DNA of 64,000 nucleotides from Sulfuriferula sp. AH1 (GCF_002162035.1 NZ_CP021138.1:1612001-1676000), one strand, 5' to 3'; numbered from the stretch's first letter, positions 26,594-36,493 are shown. The notes: generated from the sequence alone by a model not told the origin. Program-made: numbers and translations.

Positions 26594-28528
26594 TTACTGA
26601 CCTAAAGACAGCAACACGCTAAATAACTGACTGGCCACTTGCATCACTTTACCTGCAGCCTGATAAGCCTGCTGATAACGCAACAGATTGGTAGCCTCTT
26701 CATCAAGATTCACGCCGGACGTAGACTGCTGTGCCGCCACAAGATTCGACAATGTCTGACCCTCGGCGGTACTCGTCACATTGATCTCATTCGTCTTACT
26801 GCCGATGGTGGCAACCATCTGGGAAAAAGCCCCTTGATAACTGGCTGTCCCATTCGCCAGCGTATTGGCAGTTTGCAGTGCACCCAACAGCAACGCATTA
26901 CGATTATCGCCCACGCCGCCCGTATTCGGACCGACCGTAAACGTATCGGCATTCGCAGGCGTGCCGCTCAAAGTGAAACTGATGCCCCCGAAGCTGATGG
27001 TTGCTCCCGGCGTGTAAGTGACAGGCGCGCCTGCTGCAAAGGTAGTCGTGGTGCCATTGCTGGTCACCGTCACCGGCTGGGATGCCGGAAAGCCGGTCAA
27101 CTGATTGGTTCCCGATGCATAAGTCAGCGTGACTGGCGCCGTTAATGGCGAAGCCAGATAGGCGCTGTCTACGCTCCCGGCACTGATTACCCCAGTACCT
27201 GTGTTACTGATGGTCGCCGATGTCACGATAGGGGCCGCGGCGGCAATCAGGCTTGGATCGCTAATATTCACGCCGAAAACGGTTGCGCCGGTCGCCGTAG
27301 GCTTGATCAGAAAATTGTCACCTGCCGCGGGCGTTCCCGTTAAATTGAACGAAACTCCGTCTATCGTTTGCGGAAAGCTGGCAAAGGTCGTAGCTTTGCC
27401 ATCGGAAACACGTGTAACCGTGTAATTGGCGCCATCATATTGAAGGCGGTAATCGCTAACGGTCAAGGCATTGACGTCGCTAATGCTCGCCGTTGCCACA
27501 CCGGATCCGAGATTACCGGTATTTGCGGTCACGGAAGGTGTACCGACGGTAAAGAAATCTCCCCCGAGATTGCCGTTCTGATCCTGCCCCAGACGATGCT
27601 GGGCATTGAAAGTCGTGGCCAGGCCAATCGCCACTCGTCCCAATGCATTCTTTGCAGGGTCCAGTGTCTGATTGCGGAAATCCAGCAAGCCGCCCAACTG
27701 ACCGCCAGTGAGTGCACTGCCGTCCAGAAGCACTGTTTTACCTGGCGTATTGTAAGCAGGTACAACCCGGCTTGAGTCGGTAGGCGATACTGCGGTAGTC
27801 AGGCTGTAGGCCTGAGAGCCGACTACCAACGATTGCCCATTACCGATAAAGATGTTGTACTTGCCATCATCCTGTGGCACAACGCTGGTTTTAATCTGCT
27901 TGCTCAGATCCAGTACCAGTTGATCGCGCTGATCCAGCAAATCGTTCGGCGGCTGTCCGGAACCTTGCGCCAGTGCGATATTGGAATTCAGCTGGGCAAT
28001 CTGGGTCGCTAGCGAATTGATTGTAGCAACGCTGCTGGTAACCTGGGCGTTAACGCTTTGGTTCATCTGATCAAGCTGGCTCCCCATATTCTGAAAAGTC
28101 GAGGCCAATGCATTAGCTGATGACAAAGTCGTCTGGCGCGCTGCGCCCGAGGAAGGATCTGAAGCCAGGTTCTGAATACCGCTGAAAAAACCCTGCAAGG
28201 TCGGCGACAAGCCCGACGTTGAATCTGCAAACATATTGTTGACTTGGGTAATCTGGGCGTAATAGCTATCCAGTCCGCTCTTCGCACTTTGCGTACTACG
28301 GACTTGCGCTGCCTGAAAATCGGAATAGATGCGCTGTATCGTCGTGACATCTACACCCTGGCCAACAAACCCGTAACCAAAGTTCTGCGCGAGGGCAGCT
28401 CCCTGCACGACCACTTGCCGGCTATAACCCGGCGTCGATGCATTAGCGATATTATGGCCTGTCGTGCTGATGCCCACCTGGGCTGCAGCAAGCGCGCTTT
28501 GTCCGATGCTAAGAATATTAGTGGCCAT
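26594..28528 (-). CDS. flgK: Hook-filament junction protein FlgK (HAP1)
   Basis: FlgK caps the finished hook and starts the junction to the filament. The 644-residue protein has the conserved N-terminus (LSIGQSALAAAQVGISTTGHNIANASTPGYSRQ), a coiled N-terminal region, a long variable beta-rich centre with repeated G-T-P-A-x-x-D-x-F motifs (GTPAAGDNFLI, GTPANADTFTV), and the C-terminal helix LDEEATNLLRYQQAYQAAGKV. It begins 62 bases after flgJ, and a strong sigma-28 promoter match lies in that gap. Confidence 0.96.
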   Translation of the reverse strand: MATNILSIGQSALAAAQVGISTTGHNIANASTPGYSRQVVVQGAALAQNFGYGFVGQGVDVTTIQRIYSDFQAAQVRSTQSAKSGLDSYYAQITQVNNMFADSTSGLSPTLQGFFSGIQNLASDPSSGAARQTTLSSANALASTFQNMGSQLDQMNQSVNAQVTSSVATINSLATQIAQLNSNIALAQGSGQPPNDLLDQRDQLVLDLSKQIKTSVVPQDDGKYNIFIGNGQSLVVGSQAYSLTTAVSPTDSSRVVPAYNTPGKTVLLDGSALTGGQLGGLLDFRNQTLDPAKNALGRVAIGLATTFNAQHRLGQDQNGNLGGDFFTVGTPSVTANTGNLGSGVATASISDVNALTVSDYRLQYDGANYTVTRVSDGKATTFASFPQTIDGVSFNLTGTPAAGDNFLIKPTATGATVFGVNISDPSLIAAAAPIVTSATISNTGTGVISAGSVDSAYLASPLTAPVTLTYASGTNQLTGFPASQPVTVTSNGTTTTFAAGAPVTYTPGATISFGGISFTLSGTPANADTFTVGPNTGGVGDNRNALLLGALQTANTLANGTASYQGAFSQMVATIGSKTNEINVTSTAEGQTLSNLVAAQQSTSGVNLDEEATNLLRYQQAYQAAGKVMQVASQLFSVLLSLGQ

Positions 28529-28557
28529 GATATTTTTACTCTAATACGTTACTCAGG

Positions 28558-28584
28558 TTAGCGGCAGATACGGGGGAAACTTTA
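28558..28584 (-). promoter_or_regulatory. Sigma-28 (FliA) promoter for flgKL
   Basis: On the minus strand TAAAGTTT (28584-28577), an 11-base spacer and GCCGCTAA (28565-28558) match the enterobacterial sigma-28 consensus TAAAGTTT-N11-GCCGATAA in 15 of 16 positions. It lies in the flgJ-flgK gap about 30 bases before the flgK start, giving flgKL late-gene expression independent of the flgB operon. Confidence 0.78.
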
Positions 28585-28589
28585 ACGAA

Positions 28590-29459
28590 TCAGGCTGATA
28601 ACGATTGATTAATAATTTTGGTCAGCTTATCTGCGTAGTGTGGATCGGTCGCGTAACCGGCTTGTTGCAAACCCTGGGCGAAGCCTGCCACATCATGCGC
28701 ATTGGCAATCACGTTCTGATAGCGCGGATTACTGCGCAAAAGGTGGGCGTAGTCGCGGAAGGAATCTGCGTAACTGTCATAAGCCCGGAATTTCTCCACT
28801 CGCCTGTGTGCGACGCCGTTCACATACTCTGTCGTAACGGCATCGACGGTCTTGCCATTCCAGGATGATCCGGCCTTGATACCAAACAGATTATGGCTGG
28901 TCGAGCCATCCGCCGTTAGGATTTCCTTGCGACCCCAGCCGCTTTCCAGAGCAGCCTGTCCAAGCATGAATTTGGCCGGGATACCGGTCGTGCGGCTGGC
29001 TTCTTCGGCATGAGTCCGCAATTTATTCTGGAATGACCGTGCAAGCGCAGATTGCAGATGACCCGATTGAGCAGCGCTGTCAGACGCACCGGACTGAGCG
29101 GCGGCATGATTGTCAATCCCCGCCTTGGCAGATGCGGCGGCAGCCAAGGGAGCGCCGGCAAATGCGGATAATTGCCGTGTCAGCACATCTGCCAGACCGA
29201 TGCCGCGGCTGGCCATGCTCTGACTCAATTGCTGATCCAGCATGGAGGTATACAAACGACTCTGTTCGTTATCGAACATGCCGTCCTGCGACGTGGCTTC
29301 ACGCATGCTTTTCAGCATCATGTTCATGAACACCGCTTCAAACTGCTTGGCAACCGTCTTGATTGCTTCAGGAGAATTATCCTTGGCGGACCGGCGCAGC
29401 TCGGCCAGGCCCTGAGTATCGACTGCCAGACTGCTGGTAATGTCAGTTGAGCTGATCAT
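28590..29459 (-). CDS. flgJ: Rod cap and peptidoglycan hydrolase FlgJ
   Basis: FlgJ caps the growing rod and cuts peptidoglycan to let it pass. The 289-residue product has both parts: the N-terminal rod-binding domain (about 25-100; VAKQFEAVFMNMMLKSMREA) and the C-terminal glucosaminidase/muramidase domain (about 145-285) with FMLGQAALESGWGRKEI, where the Glu of ALESG is the expected catalytic acid, and SHNLFGIKAG. The dual form is typical of beta- and gammaproteobacteria. Confidence 0.95.
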   Translation of the reverse strand: MISSTDITSSLAVDTQGLAELRRSAKDNSPEAIKTVAKQFEAVFMNMMLKSMREATSQDGMFDNEQSRLYTSMLDQQLSQSMASRGIGLADVLTRQLSAFAGAPLAAAASAKAGIDNHAAAQSGASDSAAQSGHLQSALARSFQNKLRTHAEEASRTTGIPAKFMLGQAALESGWGRKEILTADGSTSHNLFGIKAGSSWNGKTVDAVTTEYVNGVAHRRVEKFRAYDSYADSFRDYAHLLRSNPRYQNVIANAHDVAGFAQGLQQAGYATDPHYADKLTKIINQSLSA

Positions 29460-29467
29460 GGCCGGCC

Positions 29468-30580
29468 TCAGATGATTTCCAGCTCGGCCCGCAAGGCGCC
29501 GGCCGATTTCATCGCCTGCAGAATTGCCAGCAGATCTTGCGGTGTCGCACCGATTGCGTTAAGCGCTTTCACCACGTCCGACAATGAAGCACCGCCTTTT
29601 ACCATCATCATTTCGCCGGGTTCGCTTTTGATCTCGATCTGCGAACTCTGGGTGACGGTCGTCTTGCCTCTGGAGAAAGGAGCCGGCTGGCTGACTGACG
29701 GCTCGGACTTGATCACCACCGACAGATTGCCGTGCGAAACGGCACAAGGATCCAGTGTCACGGACTGATTCATCACCACCGAGCCGGTGCGCGCGTTCAT
29801 GATTACCTTGGCGATGGTTTGTGCAGGATTAACGTTAATGCTTTCCAGATTGCCCAAAAACGCGACCCGTTCGTTACTGCCGACCGGTGTGCGCACCTGA
29901 ATGACACGTCCGTCGAGTGCGGCAGCAGTATCCTTGCCAAAGCGCTGATTGATCGCGTCGACCACCCTGCTCGCAGTGGAGAAATCGGTATCATTGAGCT
30001 CCAGGTGAATCACATTGTCCTGCCCCAGCGCGCTGGCAACCGCACGTTCCACGGTCGCACCGGAAGAAATCCGCCCCACGCTGAGATGGTTGATTTGCGC
30101 TTTCGCGCCATTCACCGCAGCACCTGCGCCACTCACCACCACATTGCCCTGCGCCATTGCGTAGATCTGGCCATCCGCACCTTTTAACGGCGTCATCAAT
30201 AGCGTACCGCCGCGGATACTCTTGGCATTACCCATGGACGACACGGTGACATCCAGCAACTGGCCAGGCTGGGCAAATGCCGGCAATGACGAGGTGACCA
30301 TGACCGCAGCCACATTCTTCAGCTGTAACGTAGTGCCGGGCGGCAGGTTCACCCCCATGCCCTTCAGCATGCTTGCCACACTTTGTACCGTAAAAGGCGT
30401 CTGCGTCGTCTGGTCGCCGCTGCCATCAAGGCCGACCACCAGACCGTAGCCGATCAGCTGGTTCTGGCGCACGCCCTGTATGCTTGCCAGATCCTTAAGC
30501 CGGTCGGCATGCGCGACGCCTGACAGCGGCATCGCCAGCAAGGCAAAAATCAGTGATAACGATAATTTCCATGAAATCAT
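29468..30580 (-). CDS. flgI: Flagellar P-ring protein FlgI
   Basis: FlgI forms the periplasmic P ring around the rod. The 370-residue precursor has a signal peptide (about 1-25, ending near GVAHA) and the mature start DRLKDLASIQGVRQNQLIGYGLVVGL, followed by the family motifs SMLKGMGV and ARTGSVVMNQ. I chose ATG 30580 so that the signal peptide begins correctly; in-frame codons to 30613 add an unlikely extension. It lies 16 bases after flgH. Confidence 0.96.
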   Translation of the reverse strand: MISWKLSLSLIFALLAMPLSGVAHADRLKDLASIQGVRQNQLIGYGLVVGLDGSGDQTTQTPFTVQSVASMLKGMGVNLPPGTTLQLKNVAAVMVTSSLPAFAQPGQLLDVTVSSMGNAKSIRGGTLLMTPLKGADGQIYAMAQGNVVVSGAGAAVNGAKAQINHLSVGRISSGATVERAVASALGQDNVIHLELNDTDFSTASRVVDAINQRFGKDTAAALDGRVIQVRTPVGSNERVAFLGNLESINVNPAQTIAKVIMNARTGSVVMNQSVTLDPCAVSHGNLSVVIKSEPSVSQPAPFSRGKTTVTQSSQIEIKSEPGEMMMVKGGASLSDVVKALNAIGATPQDLLAILQAMKSAGALRAELEII

Positions 30581-30596
30581 GATGTGCTCACTATCG

Positions 30597-31259
30597 TTAG
30601 AAAGGTAATACATTCATAAAAAACCGTGCCATCCATGCCATGGCCGCCGCTTTATCGATACGGCTATTGGTGCGATATTCGATCCGCGCATCGGCAACCT
30701 GGGTCGAAGAAACCACATTCCCTGACTGGATCGTATCTGGATTGACCACGCCGGAGAAACGGATGTACTCCACGCCTTTATCCAGCGCCACCTGTTTTTC
30801 CCCGCTGACGACCAGATTGCCGTTGGACAGCACATCGACCACCGTAACCGTCAACGTACTGGTGAAGTTATTGGTCGCCGAAAGCACATCGCTATCCGCA
30901 TTCTTGCCGGAAGAGCTTGCGGCTACCGACATGCCCTGCAAGGTCTTGAACGGCAGGCCGAAGATGGTCGGAATGCTCGAATTGATACTGCCGGTCTTGC
31001 TGCCTGAACTCGATGCCGCCTTGCCCGCGCTGGTTTTCTCGCTGATCGCGATCGTGATCACATCCCCGATCAGGCGGGCACGTCTGTCTTCGAACAACGG
31101 CCGGTAGGCGTTCGCCTGATAGATTGCACCGTTATTCGGCTGGACAGTGGAAACCGGCTGCGGTTTTGCCGTCATCGGCTGCTGCACGATACTCTCGGGC
31201 ACGACTGCACAACCTGCCAATAGCGCCGACATACCCAATAATATCGCGTTGATTTTCAT
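30597..31259 (-). CDS. flgH: Flagellar L-ring lipoprotein FlgH
   Basis: FlgH forms the outer-membrane L ring. The 220-residue precursor has a lipoprotein signal with lipobox LAGC (Cys17). The conserved FEDRRARLIGDVITIAISE motif is present, as is the ending RIEYRTNSRIDKAAAMAWMARFFMNVLPF. Position between flgG and flgI is standard. Confidence 0.97.
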   Translation of the reverse strand: MKINAILLGMSALLAGCAVVPESIVQQPMTAKPQPVSTVQPNNGAIYQANAYRPLFEDRRARLIGDVITIAISEKTSAGKAASSSGSKTGSINSSIPTIFGLPFKTLQGMSVAASSSGKNADSDVLSATNNFTSTLTVTVVDVLSNGNLVVSGEKQVALDKGVEYIRFSGVVNPDTIQSGNVVSSTQVADARIEYRTNSRIDKAAAMAWMARFFMNVLPF

Positions 31260-31275
31260 AACGGGCTCAAACCAT

Positions 31276-32058
31276 TTACATCTGCGTCAGCTTTTGCAAC
31301 ATCTGGTCGGATGTCGTTATCGCCTTGCTGTTAATCTCATAGGCGCGTTGCGTCTGTATCATGTTGACCAGCTCGACCGCCACATTCACATTGGAAGCTT
31401 CGACATAACCCTGATTGACCGAACCCGCGCCATTCGTACCCGGTGTATTCGTATTCGGGCTACCCGATGCCGCGGTCTCGATATACAGATTCTCGCCGCG
31501 GCTTTCCAGACCGGCCGGGTTGATAAACGTAGCCAGTTGCAGCGATCCCACCTGAACCGGCGCAGTAACTCCGGGCTGGGTCACGGAAACGGTACCGTCT
31601 TTCGCGATCGTGAGACTCACTGCATTGGCCGGGATCGTAATAGCCGGTTGCACCGTATATCCGCTGGAAGTCACCAGCTGGCCCTGATTATCCACCTGGA
31701 ACGATCCATCACGCGTATACGCGGTGGTGCCATCGGGCAGCAGCACCTGAAAGAAGCCCGCGCCCTGGATCGCGACATCCTTGTCGTTACCGGTCTGCTG
31801 CAGGTTGCCTTGAGTGAAGAGGCGCTCGGTCGCCACAGGACGCACGCCGGTACCGATTTGCAGGCCGGACGGCAGCTGGGTCTGCTGGGAGGATTGCGCA
31901 CCCGGCTGACGCATGGTCTGGTACAGCAAATCTTCAAATACTGCGCGCGAGCTTTTGAATCCGTTAGTGCTGACGTTGGCCAGGTTATTGGAAATAACAT
32001 CCATCTGCGTTTGCTGGGCGTCAAGTCCGGTTCTGGCTATCCATAATGAACGTATCAT
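31276..32058 (-). CDS. flgG: Flagellar distal rod protein FlgG
   Basis: FlgG builds the distal rod. The 260-residue protein starts with the family signature [35 protein letters not shown] and ends with the rod/hook C-terminal helix [24 protein letters not shown]. Length is exactly that of typical FlgG. A long open frame on the opposite strand (31147-32046) is a shadow of this gene. Confidence 0.97.
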   Translation of the reverse strand: MIRSLWIARTGLDAQQTQMDVISNNLANVSTNGFKSSRAVFEDLLYQTMRQPGAQSSQQTQLPSGLQIGTGVRPVATERLFTQGNLQQTGNDKDVAIQGAGFFQVLLPDGTTAYTRDGSFQVDNQGQLVTSSGYTVQPAITIPANAVSLTIAKDGTVSVTQPGVTAPVQVGSLQLATFINPAGLESRGENLYIETAASGSPNTNTPGTNGAGSVNQGYVEASNVNVAVELVNMIQTQRAYEINSKAITTSDQMLQKLTQM

Positions 32059-32108
32059 ATTGTTCTCCGCGAAAATTTGCTTATGGTGGAATTATGCGCT
32101 TGTCAGTT

Positions 32109-32849
32109 TCAAGTCAAAGTCAGGATCTGACTGGCTTTATTGGCGTTATTCTCGGCGTTCGTCAATAACTTCATCTGCATTTCAAACTGGCGGCCGAGGC
32201 TGATCATATCGACCATCGCCGAGACCACGCTGACATTGCTCCCCTCTACCGCGCCTTCCACCAGGGTCACCGCCGCATCGGCATCCGCCGGCTTGCCGTC
32301 CCTGGTACGAAAGAATCCGTCGTCCCCGCGGGTCAGCGCCGTTTCCGGCGGATTGACCAGTTTGATGCGGCCCAATACATTGACCGAAGTCGCAACGCCG
32401 GTCCGGGGGATGGTCGATACCGTTCCGTCCTTTGCGATCGTCACGTTTTCATCCGGGGGAATGGTGATAGGGCCGGTCTCGCCCAGGACGTTCAGACCAT
32501 TCTGGGTTTGCAACAGGCCATTCTCATTGATCTTCAAGCCGCCGTTACGGGTATAGCCTTCGGTTCCATTCCCCATATCCACCGCAATCCAGCCGTTACC
32601 CTGCACGGCGACATCCAGCGGATTGCCGGTTTGCTGGATCGGACCGGGAGTAAAGTCCGTACCCACAGTCGAATCGACAACGAATGTGCGCGTCGGTAGC
32701 CCGTCGCTTATTACCGGTACAGCACGAAATGAATCCAACTGGGCGCGAAATCCTGTCGTCGTCGCATTGGCCAAGTTGTGCGAGACATTGCTTTGCTGTT
32801 CCAGCACATGCTTCGCACCCGTCATTGCTGTGTAAATCAGACGATCCAT
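32109..32849 (-). CDS. flgF: Flagellar proximal rod protein FlgF
   Basis: FlgF is a proximal rod subunit. The 246-residue protein begins MDRLIYTAMTGAKHVLEQQSNVSHNLANATTTGF and ends with the rod helix VVSAMVDMISLGRQFEMQMKLL. The central GNPLDVAVQGNGWIAVDMG is the usual FlgE/F/G core. It lies 25 bases after flgE. Confidence 0.96.
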   Translation of the reverse strand: MDRLIYTAMTGAKHVLEQQSNVSHNLANATTTGFRAQLDSFRAVPVISDGLPTRTFVVDSTVGTDFTPGPIQQTGNPLDVAVQGNGWIAVDMGNGTEGYTRNGGLKINENGLLQTQNGLNVLGETGPITIPPDENVTIAKDGTVSTIPRTGVATSVNVLGRIKLVNPPETALTRGDDGFFRTRDGKPADADAAVTLVEGAVEGSNVSVVSAMVDMISLGRQFEMQMKLLTNAENNANKASQILTLT

Positions 32850-32874
32850 GGTACGCTCCCCGCCCGGCTATTTA

Positions 32875-34107
32875 TTAACGCAAGTTAACCAATGTCTGCA
32901 TCACTTGGTCCTGGGTTTTAATGGTTTGCGCATTCGCCTGATAATTGCGCTGCGCGGTAATCATGTTCACCAGCTCGGCAGTCAGATCCACATTGGAATC
33001 CTCCGTCGCCGACGACTGCAGCGAGCCCAGCGGCCCTGATCCGGGCGCACCAACCAGGGCGGCACCCGAAGCGGCTGTTTCGGCCCACGCATTATCGCCC
33101 AACGGCTGCAATCCGTTCGGGTCTGTAAAGCTGGCCAACACGACCTGACCGAGCGTGGCCGATTGGCCATTGGTATAGCGCCCGACTATCGTGCCATCGG
33201 GCCCGGTGCTGAAACCGCTCAACTTGCCCGACGTATAACCATCCTGCTTCAGCGAATTGACGCTGAAGGCCGAACCAAACTGGGTCGTGCCGGTATAATC
33301 GACATTGACCGTAAATGGCGTTCCGGCACCTGTCGTCACCGGCACCGCGATGGGGACAGGCGAACCACCGGTCAATGTGCCCGAGCTATTGAAAGTCAGG
33401 GTGCCGACCGGCACGGCTGCGGCTGGCGGAGTATAGCCAATCGCCACACCGTCATCTGCGGCGTAGACATCCCAGGTATTGGCTGCGGTTTTCACATAGA
33501 ATGTTTGCAAGGTATGTGAATTACCCAGGCTATCGTATATCGACACCGAGGTTGCGTTGTTGTAAGTGGTTGGGTTGGTCATATCGAATGCCCCTCCCGT
33601 AGGAACGGCACTACTCGAATCCAGATTGAGCACCGCATTGACGGTAGAGGTTACTTGCGGCGGAATATCGGCGGCGTTGATATTGATCTCCGCAGGCGCA
33701 CCAGTCGACAGCACACCGCTGGAATTCGCCGTATAACCGGTTAATCGTGCGCCAGTAGCGTTGATGATATAACCCGACTTATCAAGCTGGAACTGTCCGT
33801 TACGCGAATAGCTGACCGTACCGTTATTACTTAGACGAAAAAAACCGTTACCGTTGATCGCGATATCCAGCGGATTATTGGAAGACGTGATATTCCCCTG
33901 GGTAAACTGCTGCGCTACCTGGGAGACTTTCGTACCGATACCTACCTGAGAAGATCCTGAGCCATTCAAGGAACTGGCATAGACGTCAGCGAATTGGGCT
34001 TGCGATTGCTTGAAGCCAACCGTGCCCGAGTTGGCAACGTTATTGCCGATCACATCCAGATTCTTGGAAGCTGCATTCAAGCCACTCAACCCTTGTTGGA
34101 AACTCAT
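32875..34107 (-). CDS. flgE: Flagellar hook protein FlgE
   Basis: FlgE polymerises into the hook. The 410-residue protein has the hook/rod N-terminus (FQQGLSGLNAASKNLDVIGNNVANSGTVGFK), the GNGFFRLSNNG core, a central Thr/Val-rich beta domain, and the C-terminal helix VDLTAELVNMITAQRNYQANAQTI. Length is close to the usual 400. It follows flgD. Confidence 0.97.
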   Translation of the reverse strand: MSFQQGLSGLNAASKNLDVIGNNVANSGTVGFKQSQAQFADVYASSLNGSGSSQVGIGTKVSQVAQQFTQGNITSSNNPLDIAINGNGFFRLSNNGTVSYSRNGQFQLDKSGYIINATGARLTGYTANSSGVLSTGAPAEININAADIPPQVTSTVNAVLNLDSSSAVPTGGAFDMTNPTTYNNATSVSIYDSLGNSHTLQTFYVKTAANTWDVYAADDGVAIGYTPPAAAVPVGTLTFNSSGTLTGGSPVPIAVPVTTGAGTPFTVNVDYTGTTQFGSAFSVNSLKQDGYTSGKLSGFSTGPDGTIVGRYTNGQSATLGQVVLASFTDPNGLQPLGDNAWAETAASGAALVGAPGSGPLGSLQSSATEDSNVDLTAELVNMITAQRNYQANAQTIKTQDQVMQTLVNLR

Positions 34108-34133
34108 TTTATTCTCCTCGTCTTTCCGGTTAT

Positions 34134-34805
34134 TTAAAGAATCTGAAGCACATCAGCCATATTGACGGTACCCAGACCGGATACATTCAATGTCACCCCT
34201 TGGCTGCCATTCGCCACACTTGCTACTTGCCCATAAGACAAACTCTGAGCCGACACGGCCTGACCGGCCGAAGTGGCATTCACCTTGAACGTATACGCGC
34301 CATCTGCCGCGGCCACACCGCTATCAGTGGTGCCGTCCCACTGGACGGGAATCAGGCCTGCCTGCTGCGCGCCCAGATCGTAGGTTCGCACCGGCAGCCC
34401 GTTTGCGTCCATCACCGTGACATTCACACTGTCGGCAGCGCCTGCCAAATCCACGCCAAACAACGCACTGCCATTGCTCAAAGTCGTTTCCGAGCCATTC
34501 ACCATGACGCCGTGCCCTATCATGCTGGCAGCCTGGAATGTTTGATTCGACTGGTAATTGGTCATCATCGACGTCAACGTAGCATTCATTTTCTCAATGC
34601 CCGACACCGTGGAGAGCTGCGCCAGCTGGCTGGTTATCTGCGCATTATCCATAGGATTAAGCGGGTCCTGATTCTGCATTTGCGTGACCAGCAGTTTCAT
34701 AAACTGATCCTGCGCCGCTGCAGTCGAACTCTGGGTCGAAATCGAACCCGGATTCATCGTCGATAACAGACTGGATGAAACGGTATTAGCCTGAACTGTG
34801 CTCAT
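34134..34805 (-). CDS. flgD: Flagellar hook capping protein FlgD
   Basis: FlgD is the scaffold cap for hook assembly. The 223-residue product has the conserved N-terminal region with QDQFMKLLVTQMQNQDPLNPMDNAQITSQLAQ, followed by the FlgD Ig-like/TUDOR domains, including VPVQWDGTTDSG-like sequence (here IPVQWDGTTDSGVAAADG). It lies between flgC and flgE. Confidence 0.95.
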   Translation of the reverse strand: MSTVQANTVSSSLLSTMNPGSISTQSSTAAAQDQFMKLLVTQMQNQDPLNPMDNAQITSQLAQLSTVSGIEKMNATLTSMMTNYQSNQTFQAASMIGHGVMVNGSETTLSNGSALFGVDLAGAADSVNVTVMDANGLPVRTYDLGAQQAGLIPVQWDGTTDSGVAAADGAYTFKVNATSAGQAVSAQSLSYGQVASVANGSQGVTLNVSGLGTVNMADVLQIL

Positions 34806-34823
34806 GATGGCTCCTTAAATTAA

Positions 34824-35228
34824 TTACTGACCGATAGTCAGCGTTTTCTGCAACATGGATTTGGCCGCGTTCATCGTGTCCACGTTGGTTTGATATGAAC
34901 GCGAAGCAGAGATCATATTGACCATTTCTTCCACCACATTGACATTCGGCATCGCAACATAACCCTTCGCGTCGGCCAGCGGATTTTTGGGATCGTACAT
35001 CATGCGGGGCGAGGATTTGTCCTCAACCACCTGATCGACTTTTACCCCGGTCGCCTCTACTCCATTCACCGGCACTGCGGAAAAAACCACTTGCTTGGCT
35101 TTATAGACCTGTCCAGTGGAGCTGGTTGCGCTGTCCGCATTGGCAAGATTGCTTGCCACCACATTCAAGCGCTGCGCCTGGGCACTCATCGCCGAGCCGG
35201 CCACATTAAATATGCTGAATAATGACAT
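34824..35228 (-). CDS. flgC: Flagellar proximal rod protein FlgC
   Basis: FlgC is a proximal rod subunit. The 134-residue protein has the start [32 protein letters not shown] and the end helix [30 protein letters not shown], both standard for FlgC. It follows flgB by 5 bases. Confidence 0.97.
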   Translation of the reverse strand: MSLFSIFNVAGSAMSAQAQRLNVVASNLANADSATSSTGQVYKAKQVVFSAVPVNGVEATGVKVDQVVEDKSSPRMMYDPKNPLADAKGYVAMPNVNVVEEMVNMISASRSYQTNVDTMNAAKSMLQKTLTIGQ

Positions 35229-35233
35229 GATGA

Positions 35234-35641
35234 TTACCCCTGTATGGCTGCCAGCATGGCTTTGATTCGATCAGTGACCATCGTCAGACTGGCCTCATAA
35301 CGCAGCGCGTTGTCAGTAAATTGATTGCGCTCGGTGTCCATATCCACGGTATTCCCGTCCACACTGCCCTGCTTCACAGTACGATACTGCAAGGACGCGC
35401 CACCAAAATCAGCCTCATTAACACCAGGCAGATGCGCGGCTGCAGTTTTGGACAACTCAGTGGGCGAATTGGCATTTCGCGACAGCACGCCCTGCAATGC
35501 CTGATTAAAATCGAAATCGCGCGCTTTGTAATTAGGTGTATCGGCATTCGCAATATTGGAAGCCAATAACTGCTGGCGCTGTTCACGCAACCGTAACGCG
35601 GCTTCATGAAACTGCATATTATTGTCAAACTGTCCTATCAT
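35234..35641 (-). CDS. flgB: Flagellar proximal rod protein FlgB
   Basis: FlgB is the proximal rod subunit nearest FliE. The 135-residue product contains [28 protein letters not shown], the family hallmark, and the end region [24 protein letters not shown] 35641 has a GGAGG ribosome site five bases upstream, so I prefer it to the in-frame start at 35656. It heads the flgBCDEFGHIJ run and is divergent from flgA with a 162-base gap. Confidence 0.95.
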   Translation of the reverse strand: MIGQFDNNMQFHEAALRLREQRQQLLASNIANADTPNYKARDFDFNQALQGVLSRNANSPTELSKTAAAHLPGVNEADFGGASLQYRTVKQGSVDGNTVDMDTERNQFTDNALRYEASLTMVTDRIKAMLAAIQG

Positions 35642-35730
35642 TGCAGCCTCCATCAACGTAATAACACTACGATACAGTTCCTATCTTAATCGCCTTACTC
35701 AATATCAAACTGTCGAATAAGAGAACAATC

Positions 35731-35763
35731 CCCGGCTTATTCTTAGCTTTAAGAAAAACCGGG
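35731..35763 (+). promoter_or_regulatory. Hairpin and possible sigma-54-like element between flgB and flgA
   Basis: CCCGG (35731-35735) with TTCTTA (35740-35745) pairs to TAAGAA (35750-35755) and CCGGG (35759-35763), giving an interrupted hairpin. Within it, GG (35734-35735) and GC (35746-35747) are ten bases apart, the spacing of sigma-54 promoters, pointing toward flgA. The -12 element reads TAGC rather than TTGC, so the promoter reading is weak. Confidence 0.25.
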
Positions 35764-35803
35764 TGATTTAATATGCAATCAGAATATCGGATACGGTTGC
35801 CTC

Positions 35804-36493
35804 ATGAAAACACTGCTTACCATCTTATGCTTGCTGCCAATGCTTGGTTTTGCTCAAACATCTGCGCCGCGTCAGGATCCGGCTCGAATTCTGCATAGCG
35901 TCGAACAATTCCTGCGGACGCAGACTACCGGATTGCCGGGCCAGGTAAAAATCAGCGTTGGCAATCTTGATAGCCGTCTAAATCTGGCTGACTGCGACGC
36001 GCTGGAACCGTTCATCCCCACCGGCAGCCGTATCTGGGGCAAAACCACGGTAGGCGTACGTTGCAACGCACCGGCCAACTGGACTATCTATGTGCAGGCG
36101 GACATTCGGGTAATCGGACAATACGTCATGAGTGCAGCGCCGCTGGCGCAAGGACAACTGGTGAGCGCCAATCAGCTGAGTTTTGCTTCCGGCGACCTGA
36201 CCAAATTGCCAAACGGCATCATTACCGACGCAAATCAGGCCATTGGAAAAACGGTTGCCATGTCCATCCCGGCTGGCACACCGTTACGTATGGATGCATT
36301 GCGCGTGCAATTAGCCATTCAGCAAGGCCAAAGCGTCAGGCTGATATCCGGCGGCAACGGCTTTGAAGTCTCTGCCGAAGGACGCGCCCTTACTTCTGCC
36401 AATGCAGGACAATCAGTACAGATCAGGATTGCCAATGGCCAAGTTATCAGCGGTATCGCCCAGGCAGATGGTATAGTTGAAGTGGGTTACTGA
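35804..36493 (+). CDS. flgA: P-ring assembly chaperone FlgA
   Basis: FlgA is a periplasmic chaperone for P-ring formation. The 229-residue precursor has a signal peptide (about 1-18, ending near GFAQ), an N-terminal beta domain, and a C-terminal SAF-type domain (about 105-225) with LAQGQLVSANQLSFASGDL and GQSVRLISGGNGFEVSAEG. It is divergent from flgB and followed by flgMN, which have their own promoter. Confidence 0.94.
   Translation: MKTLLTILCLLPMLGFAQTSAPRQDPARILHSVEQFLRTQTTGLPGQVKISVGNLDSRLNLADCDALEPFIPTGSRIWGKTTVGVRCNAPANWTIYVQADIRVIGQYVMSAAPLAQGQLVSANQLSFASGDLTKLPNGIITDANQAIGKTVAMSIPAGTPLRMDALRVQLAIQQGQSVRLISGGNGFEVSAEGRALTSANAGQSVQIRIANGQVISGIAQADGIVEVGY

Noticed and set aside
31147-32046. 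299-codon open frame on the plus strand opposite flgG
   Set aside because: Shadow of flgG and flgH; composition is unlike a real protein and there is no ribosome site.
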